Source: Bacteroidales bacterium (GTDB lineage Bacteria > Bacteroidota > Bacteroidia > Bacteroidales > BM520). From it: 8,094 bases of DNA. The position numbers and the translations under genes are program-made. The notes beneath the pieces are model-generated. The model did not search any database and had not been told where the DNA came from. It saw only the letters and a list, made by a program, of their open reading frames with translations. The stretch is taken from assembly GCA_023230285.1 (NCBI GenBank), contig JALNXP010000108.1:1-8094 (forward strand), given 5' to 3'. Of the stretch, positions 1 to 8,094 are shown piece by piece (the first letter of the stretch is position 1; the number at the start of each line of letters is the position of its first letter).

Positions 1-739
1 CTGTTTCAAGTTTACACTCTATCAAAGTGACATAGCCGAACCTCTCTAAAACTTTATAATGTGTTATCGCCGTTCTGCCTTGTGAACCGTCAGGGTAGAC
101 AGCTACAATGCGCCGGTCTTTGGGATGCCGCGCCAAGTTGCCGTTGATGGTGCCTTCATCTTCATCAAAATCGCCCCAAACCAAAGCCTGATAACGCCGC
201 TCTATGGAGTGGTCGTAAAATTGCTTTGCCAACTTAGTTTGCGCAATCTCGTTCTTCGCTACTAAAAGCAATCCCGTAGTGTCTTTGTCGATACGATGTA
301 CTAACTCCGGCTTCTCGCCTTTGCCTTCTTGGTTGAGATAATAGGTCAAAGCGTTGACAAGTGTGCCATCGTAATTTGCATACGAAGGGTGTACAACCAT
401 GCCGGCTGCCTTGTTGACAATCAAAATATCATCATCTTCATATACTATGTCAATAGGAATGTCTTGCGGTATAACTTCTGTGTTGCGCGGCGGCTCAGGC
501 ATCACAATAGAAATGATGTCTTGCGGCTTGATTTTATAGTTCTGTTTTACCGCAATACCGTTGACAAGAATACACTCTGCTTTAGCGGCATTCTGTATCT
601 TGTTCCTCGAAGCATTTTCAATACGCGAAAACAAAAACTTGTCAATACGTAACGGACTTTGTCCTTTGTCTACAACAACCCGATAATGCTCGTATAATTC
701 GTTGTCAGTGTCAATTGCTTGTTTTTCTAATTCCTCCAT
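1..739 (-). CDS. rluD: RluD-type 23S rRNA pseudouridine synthase, 3' end cut by window edge
   Basis: RluA-family enzymes convert specific uridines of RNA to pseudouridine in the cytoplasm; the RluD/RluC branch acts on 23S rRNA. Only the first 246 residues are present. Residues about 29-75 read as an S4 RNA-binding domain (PLRIDKFLFSRI, then ECILVNG). Next comes the catalytic domain with motif I (GMVVHPSYANYDGTLVNAL, 113-131) and motif II (HRIDKDTTGLLLVAKN, 148-163), whose Asp151 is the expected catalytic aspartate. The frame leaves the window at CKLET, where relatives continue with GRTHQIR, so roughly 100 residues should be missing. The ATG at 737-739 lies 2 bp after the stop codon of the upstream T9SS gene, which suggests translational coupling; no Shine-Dalgarno sequence is seen. 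A TTG at 749-751 is a less likely alternative start. RluD versus RluC specificity cannot be settled from the sequence; the S4 domain and the PASTA-gene neighbourhood favour an RluD-like assignment. Confidence 0.93.
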   Translation of the reverse strand, partial: MEELEKQAIDTDNELYEHYRVVVDKGQSPLRIDKFLFSRIENASRNKIQNAAKAECILVNGIAVKQNYKIKPQDIISIVMPEPPRNTEVIPQDIPIDIVYEDDDILIVNKAAGMVVHPSYANYDGTLVNALTYYLNQEGKGEKPELVHRIDKDTTGLLLVAKNEIAQTKLAKQFYDHSIERRYQALVWGDFDEDEGTINGNLARHPKDRRIVAVYPDGSQGRTAITHYKVLERFGYVTLIECKLET

Positions 740-741
740 CG

Positions 742-2706
742 TTATCTGCAAATAATTATTTTTTTTGCTGTCTTTACTCCTGATGCAGAATATAAAATAA
801 TGAAGTAAACGCCTGATTTCAAGTCGGCTATGTTCAAAGAGACAATGTCTTCATAATTATTTCTACTACTTGCCATACATCTTCTTCCATAGCTGTCGCA
901 TAAAATTATGTCATAATATTCGTCACTGCCGGCAAATGAAATGTTAACATTGTTTGCTGATACAGGATTTGGGTATACAGTGATAAAATCTTCGGCTTGA
1001 TTTGTCACATCTTGAATGCCTGTAATCTCGAAAGGCTTTCCTAAAACAGGTCTCATCATGATAGTTCCCGGGTAGCTGCTGTTTTCCCATTGTCCGCTGA
1101 CGTTGTACAGAGTATTGTTTATTGAATTTTTTGAATTGTCGTAACCTAAAGCAAGTTCTTGGTTGGAGGCGGTTTCAATACCGATGTAGAAAACAAGATA
1201 CGGGAAGTTTACATTATTAATATATAGTGGTTTTTCTAATTTAAAAGTTCGGAAGTTGTTGGTATGTATTGTGTCTTTGTAATGTGTTATCGTTTGTTTG
1301 GCTTTTATTTCATAAGGTAATCGGTTATTTTCGTTCCACACGCACAAATTGCATGTGGTTTCTTCTTCTATGCCTTTTATATCACTGAAATAAATGTTGA
1401 TAGCTTGTAATGTGTCTGCAACATTGAGTTTGAATCGTATTGCAATATGAGCGTTGCCTGGACTTTCTATAGTGTAGCTGTACTCCGGCGTACCATCATC
1501 ATAAGCATAATAATTGTAAAACTTCTGGTCGAATTTTATTGTGTCGTTTTGTTTGAAGTTTAAGTCTGATGTTATTATATGGGTAATGTGAAATATAGCA
1601 GAGTCCACAATTCCCATTGGAAAAGTATACGGAAAAACAGCCGGATATACACTCGGATTGTTGTAAAATCCTGATTGATAGAATGGTGTGATGGCATTAC
1701 TACCGCCCTGATATGTTTTGATTGCCGTTCCTGCCGCATTTGTAACTACAAAACTGTAGCCTACGTTGTTGCTGCTGTTGTCTAAGTTAGCTATTTGCAT
1801 AGTGTCATACTCAAGCATCTCATCGTAAGCATTATCACTGTATTGATTATAAGGCATTGAATAATAATTCTTTAAAAAAGAATGGGCTTCGTTGGAGAAA
1901 CATATATCTTTGTAATAACCGTTATAAGTTCTTCTTGAATCAAGATATACATAATCTATATTCCATTGGCTTGTATTTACTTGCCATCCGGGATAATTAT
2001 TTGATTGTGTCAGTGTTACATAATTCTTGAACCGGAACTGAAAATCTTTGTTGAAAAATTTTTCGTCTACAATAGGAATGACGACTTCAATAAAATGCCA
2101 TCCTTTGTTTTCTTCCGGCTTTATGCTGTCGTACGGAAAACGTTTTGTACTCCATACGTGACACCATTCTTCAGCTACCGCATCGTAAAATTCAAGAACA
2201 AGAGAATCTTTTGCCAATCCTTCATCAGAGATAAATCTTGTATCCCAATTGTTTGGTTGGAAAAAGAAACTCAAATAAACTGAGTCGCTCGGTGTAAGTT
2301 GGCTGCCTTCGTTAGTGAAAATGGAGTCTAAACGTATGGGACGTGAAGTAAGATAGTCCGACACGCCACAGATGTTTATCTCTAAATGCTCATGAATGTT
2401 ACCGTACTTGTTTACCGCATCTAAGGTAGCTACACCAAAACTTATCGGCTGATAAGCATAGTCGTTGTTTATAAAGGCATCTTTATCTTTCCACAAATTT
2501 TGGTCGGGATAGACATCATTTATTGTGAAATCATCAAAAAATGGCAACGTTAAAGTACCGGCTTTAACGCTCTTTGTCGCTTTGTCTTTTTGCTGACTTA
2601 ACCTCGGATTAGATGGTAACTGCATTATTTTTTCCTGCCCAAAAAGGACAATTGGAAATATAAGTAGTTGAATTATAAGTATTTGTCTGAAAAATGTCTT
2701 TATCAT
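742..2706 (-). CDS. T9SS type A sorting-domain protein, secreted or surface protein of unknown function
   Basis: 654 residues. An N-terminal signal peptide (1-23, hydrophobic IIQLLIFPIVLFG, cleavage probably before or after Gln24) sends it across the inner membrane. The last 80 residues form a type A T9SS sorting domain: VYPNPV at 577-582, a beta-rich stretch, LKSGVYFIIL at 629-638 and a basic KTAKKIII end. In this system the domain directs the cargo over the outer membrane and is normally removed. The body has PFFDDF (55-60), an aromatic-rich segment with GVATLDAV (91-98), DSVYLSFFFQ and DSLVLEFYD (141-174), WNIDYVYL (248-255), AYDDGTPEYSY (401-411) and MMRPVLGK (550-557). These resemble blocks I recall from uncharacterised Bacteroidota T9SS cargo, possibly with jelly-roll folds; no catalytic motif is evident. 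The gene lies 19 bp after the PASTA gene and 2 bp before the pseudouridine synthase gene. The start is the ATG at 2704-2706, directly before the signal peptide. An adhesin, a structural surface protein or an uncharacterised enzyme all remain possible. Confidence 0.9.
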   Translation of the reverse strand: MIKTFFRQILIIQLLIFPIVLFGQEKIMQLPSNPRLSQQKDKATKSVKAGTLTLPFFDDFTINDVYPDQNLWKDKDAFINNDYAYQPISFGVATLDAVNKYGNIHEHLEINICGVSDYLTSRPIRLDSIFTNEGSQLTPSDSVYLSFFFQPNNWDTRFISDEGLAKDSLVLEFYDAVAEEWCHVWSTKRFPYDSIKPEENKGWHFIEVVIPIVDEKFFNKDFQFRFKNYVTLTQSNNYPGWQVNTSQWNIDYVYLDSRRTYNGYYKDICFSNEAHSFLKNYYSMPYNQYSDNAYDEMLEYDTMQIANLDNSSNNVGYSFVVTNAAGTAIKTYQGGSNAITPFYQSGFYNNPSVYPAVFPYTFPMGIVDSAIFHITHIITSDLNFKQNDTIKFDQKFYNYYAYDDGTPEYSYTIESPGNAHIAIRFKLNVADTLQAINIYFSDIKGIEEETTCNLCVWNENNRLPYEIKAKQTITHYKDTIHTNNFRTFKLEKPLYINNVNFPYLVFYIGIETASNQELALGYDNSKNSINNTLYNVSGQWENSSYPGTIMMRPVLGKPFEITGIQDVTNQAEDFITVYPNPVSANNVNISFAGSDEYYDIILCDSYGRRCMASSRNNYEDIVSLNIADLKSGVYFIILYSASGVKTAKKIIICR

Positions 2707-2725
2707 TTTAGTAATATTATGTCAA

Positions 2726-3667
2726 TTATTCTGTATAAATATCATTTTTTATTATTGAATAATAAATTTGAGGATCTTTAAAAATGGAGTCAAAAAAGCT
2801 TTTGCTGTAATGTTTTGACTTGTCGAAGAATTTATAATAATACTCGTCACCGAACATTTTTATAAAAATCAGGCTGTCAAAGTTATAATTATCCGGAGAA
2901 CAATAAGATATGTTTACCGTTGTGCCATAATCGACTATGCGGGAATTATACCATTCCGGCTGATAGCTGTAAGCTAACACGCTGTCTTTGTTTTGTGAGC
3001 CGTAAAATTGTTCCTCACCTATGTTGAGTGATGAATATATCAGAATCAGTTGTACTTCGCGAGGACTTTTGCCATATAGGAATGGAAGTTCTGTTTCCGG
3101 TTTATCTAATCCGGCACCGGCTTCTAAATCTATAACAGCACCTTTTGTTATCATGTCGCCGGCTTTTATTTCTATGCCGTTATGATATTGTTTTAATATG
3201 GAGTTCTTGTCAAAAGCAGGCGTGTATCTTACATTTCCTAATTGAAGCCCAACGGTTTCTAATGTGCCTAATGCTTGTCGTACCGATAAATCTATCAAAT
3301 TCGGCATGTAAATTTCACCCGGAGATTGTGAAGCAATGGTGAGATACACCTTGCGACCGGGCTTTACTTTTGAATATGGTAAAGGATTCTGATTTATGAT
3401 AATGCCGGGTTCGTATAGCGCATTATATACCGAATCTATAATTATAAAATTCAGTATATCAGAATATTGACTGTTGGCGACATCTTCATAAAACATATTT
3501 TGAACCTGTGGAACTTCTAATTCTTTGTTGTGATTTGTGTACCGTTTTAGCGATATGTTGATAAATATTATGGCTACAAACAACAAAATTATTGCTATTA
3601 AAAATTGTAGCCAGAAATATTTATTGGTAATCAGTCTGTTAGAACTTTTAAATTTTTTAGAACTCAT
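2726..3667 (-). CDS. Membrane-anchored protein with three PASTA domains and no kinase domain
   Basis: 313 residues. A short basic cytoplasmic tail (1-16) is followed by one transmembrane helix (about 17-40), so the rest should face the periplasm. Three PASTA-like repeats follow: about 52-113 (VPQVQNMFYEDV to KVKPGRKVYLTIAS), 118-186 (IYMPNLIDLSVRQAL to ITKGAVIDLEAGAG) and 193-257 (ELPFLYGKSPREV to VDYGTTVNISYCS). Each has the P-x-L/V start, an internal helix, a P or E-I-K-G-like turn and a final beta strand. PASTA domains elsewhere bind peptidoglycan fragments or beta-lactams, usually on PknB/Stk kinases or penicillin-binding proteins; here no kinase or transpeptidase is attached. The last 55 residues are unusually rich in Tyr, Phe, Asp and Lys and match nothing I recognise. 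The ATG at 3665-3667 follows an AT-only leader without a Shine-Dalgarno sequence. A cell-wall sensing or scaffolding role is inference. It is first in its operon, directly downstream of the promoter box at 3721-3728. Confidence 0.9.
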   Translation of the reverse strand: MSSKKFKSSNRLITNKYFWLQFLIAIILLFVAIIFINISLKRYTNHNKELEVPQVQNMFYEDVANSQYSDILNFIIIDSVYNALYEPGIIINQNPLPYSKVKPGRKVYLTIASQSPGEIYMPNLIDLSVRQALGTLETVGLQLGNVRYTPAFDKNSILKQYHNGIEIKAGDMITKGAVIDLEAGAGLDKPETELPFLYGKSPREVQLILIYSSLNIGEEQFYGSQNKDSVLAYSYQPEWYNSRIVDYGTTVNISYCSPDNYNFDSLIFIKMFGDEYYYKFFDKSKHYSKSFFDSIFKDPQIYYSIIKNDIYTE

Positions 3668-3691
3668 ATATATTTAATTTCTTCTTTGTAT

Positions 3692-3718
3692 AACGATTTT
3701 GATGATGTCAAAATTGTT
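3692..3718. repeat. Inverted repeat (possible operator or 5' mRNA hairpin)
   Basis: Two 7-bp arms, ATTTTGA at 3696-3702 and TCAAAAT at 3708-3714, are perfect reverse complements around a 5-base centre. After one imperfect position the pairing continues for three more bases (AAC at 3692-3694 with GTT at 3716-3718). Read on the minus strand it begins within a few bases after the -7 promoter box, close to the expected transcription start. It could be a hairpin at the very 5' end of the PASTA operon mRNA or a dimeric repressor site. No run of U follows on the minus strand, so it is not a convincing terminator for the beta-galactosidase gene. In AT-rich DNA a 7-bp palindrome can arise by chance. 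Confidence 0.4.
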
Positions 3719-3720
3719 TG

Positions 3721-3728
3721 CAAAGATA
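3721..3728 (-). promoter_or_regulatory. Bacteroidota -7 promoter element for the PASTA operon
   Basis: Minus-strand sequence TATCTTTG, continuing as TATCTTTGC, matches the Bacteroidota primary-sigma -7 consensus TAnnTTTG. It sits in the 82-bp gap between the beta-galactosidase stop and the PASTA start. That would place the transcription start near 3713-3716 and give a leader of about 45-50 bases. No clear TTTG-type -33 element is found 17-23 bp upstream; a TTG lies only a few bases upstream, which is too close. The box is therefore a good but incomplete promoter. It implies that the PASTA, T9SS and pseudouridine synthase genes can be transcribed independently of the upstream hydrolases. Confidence 0.6.
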
Positions 3729-3749
3729 CATCAAGTTTTTTATTGCCTG

Positions 3750-7655
<3,906 letters not shown>

Positions 7656-7685
7656 TTATTTTATTTGATATTGATAATTAATCTT

Positions 7686-8094
7686 TTATAATTTTATGGA
7701 AATTGTTGATTTTGTGTTGTGCGTACAATAAAAGTTTATTGTGGCTGTTGATTTATCCCAGATGAAATTATTTTCTATATTGTTGATAGTCAGCTTATCA
7801 GGCTTTTTGGTCATATTTTTGATGACAATTCTATACACGCGAGAATTTTTGATTTTTGTTTTTTGATTTTCAATTACGATGTTGATGTCTTCCGGTGAAT
7901 AATCAGCGGAGATGTTGATTAATTCATATTCACCATTTACGTATGAATTTTTAGACTTACCATCATCAAAATAAATTTCTGTGTTATAATCTTTAGCGGA
8001 GGGGCTGTAATAGCAATGTAGTGATATTGTGTCAGTTACATAGTTATCGGTGGTGTAAATCGGTTTTTCGTAAAGCGGGATAATGCTGCCACCT
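7686..8094 (-). CDS. C-terminal end of a glycoside hydrolase family 31 enzyme (alpha-glucosidase/alpha-xylosidase type), 5' part outside window
   Basis: An open frame enters from the high-coordinate edge and ends at TAA (7686-7688), giving 135 residues. It begins GGSIIPLYEKPIYTT, which matches the (R)(G/A)GSIIP strand that follows the catalytic barrel in family 31 enzymes, where the C-terminal beta-sandwich starts. It continues with EIYFDDGKSKNSYVNGEYEL (39-58), the DDG-then-Y signature of the distal C-terminal (DUF5110-like) domain. The catalytic barrel with its two aspartates lies outside the window, so the substrate (alpha-glucoside, alpha-xyloside or alpha-galactoside) cannot be told. No T9SS domain is present at the end. 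The stop lies 36 bp before the beta-galactosidase start, and the gap shows no -7 promoter box, so both genes are probably cotranscribed. Confidence 0.8.
   Translation of the reverse strand, partial: GGSIIPLYEKPIYTTDNYVTDTISLHCYYSPSAKDYNTEIYFDDGKSKNSYVNGEYELINISADYSPEDINIVIENQKTKIKNSRVYRIVIKNMTKKPDKLTINNIENNFIWDKSTATINFYCTHNTKSTISIKL

Noticed and set aside
329..652. Plus-strand open frame of 107 codons
   Set aside because: It lies antisense to the pseudouridine synthase frame, which has clear family motifs. Its translation shows no recognisable domain.
3692..3718. The inverted repeat as an intrinsic terminator of the beta-galactosidase transcript
   Set aside because: The stem is AT-rich and weak and has no run of U after it on the minus strand. 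It also lies downstream of the next promoter box rather than before it.

Overview
The window looks like chromosomal DNA from a member of the Bacteroidota, most likely the Bacteroidales side, though the sequence does not fix the genus. Four things point there: a protein with a C-terminal type IX secretion (T9SS, type A) sorting domain, a large exported LacZ-type beta-galactosidase with added C-terminal modules, AT-rich leaders without Shine-Dalgarno sequences, and a TAnnTTTG-type -7 promoter element. All genes lie on the minus strand, so transcription runs from high to low coordinates. I see no RNA genes, mobile elements or CRISPR arrays, and no gene-free stretch longer than 82 bases.

In transcription order, the window opens inside the 3' end of a glycoside hydrolase family 31 gene (7686-8094), of which only the last 135 codons are present. 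After a 36-bp gap comes a complete 1299-residue secreted family 2 beta-galactosidase (3750-7649) with an intact LacZ catalytic core, followed by a chitobiase-C-like module and a discoidin-like carbohydrate-binding module. The two hydrolases look like one transcription unit for periplasmic breakdown of a galactose-containing glycan. Neither a SusC/SusD pair nor a regulator is visible.

An 82-bp gap (3668-3749) separates this from a second unit and carries a good -7 promoter box and a hairpin-forming inverted repeat. The second unit has three tightly packed genes: a single-pass membrane protein with three PASTA domains and no kinase (2726-3667), a 654-residue T9SS-sorted surface or secreted protein of unknown function (742-2706), and an RluD-type 23S rRNA pseudouridine synthase (1-739). 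The last is cut by the window edge just before its conserved GRTHQIR-type motif. The gaps inside this unit are 19 bp and 2 bp, so cotranscription is likely.

The unit thus combines a probable peptidoglycan-linked protein, a surface protein and a ribosome-modifying enzyme. The surface protein is the part with least known function. Overall this is mostly recognisable gene content. The points worth a second look are the beta-galactosidase tail and its altered LacZ 'Trp999' loop, the kinase-free PASTA protein, and the T9SS protein sandwiched in its operon.
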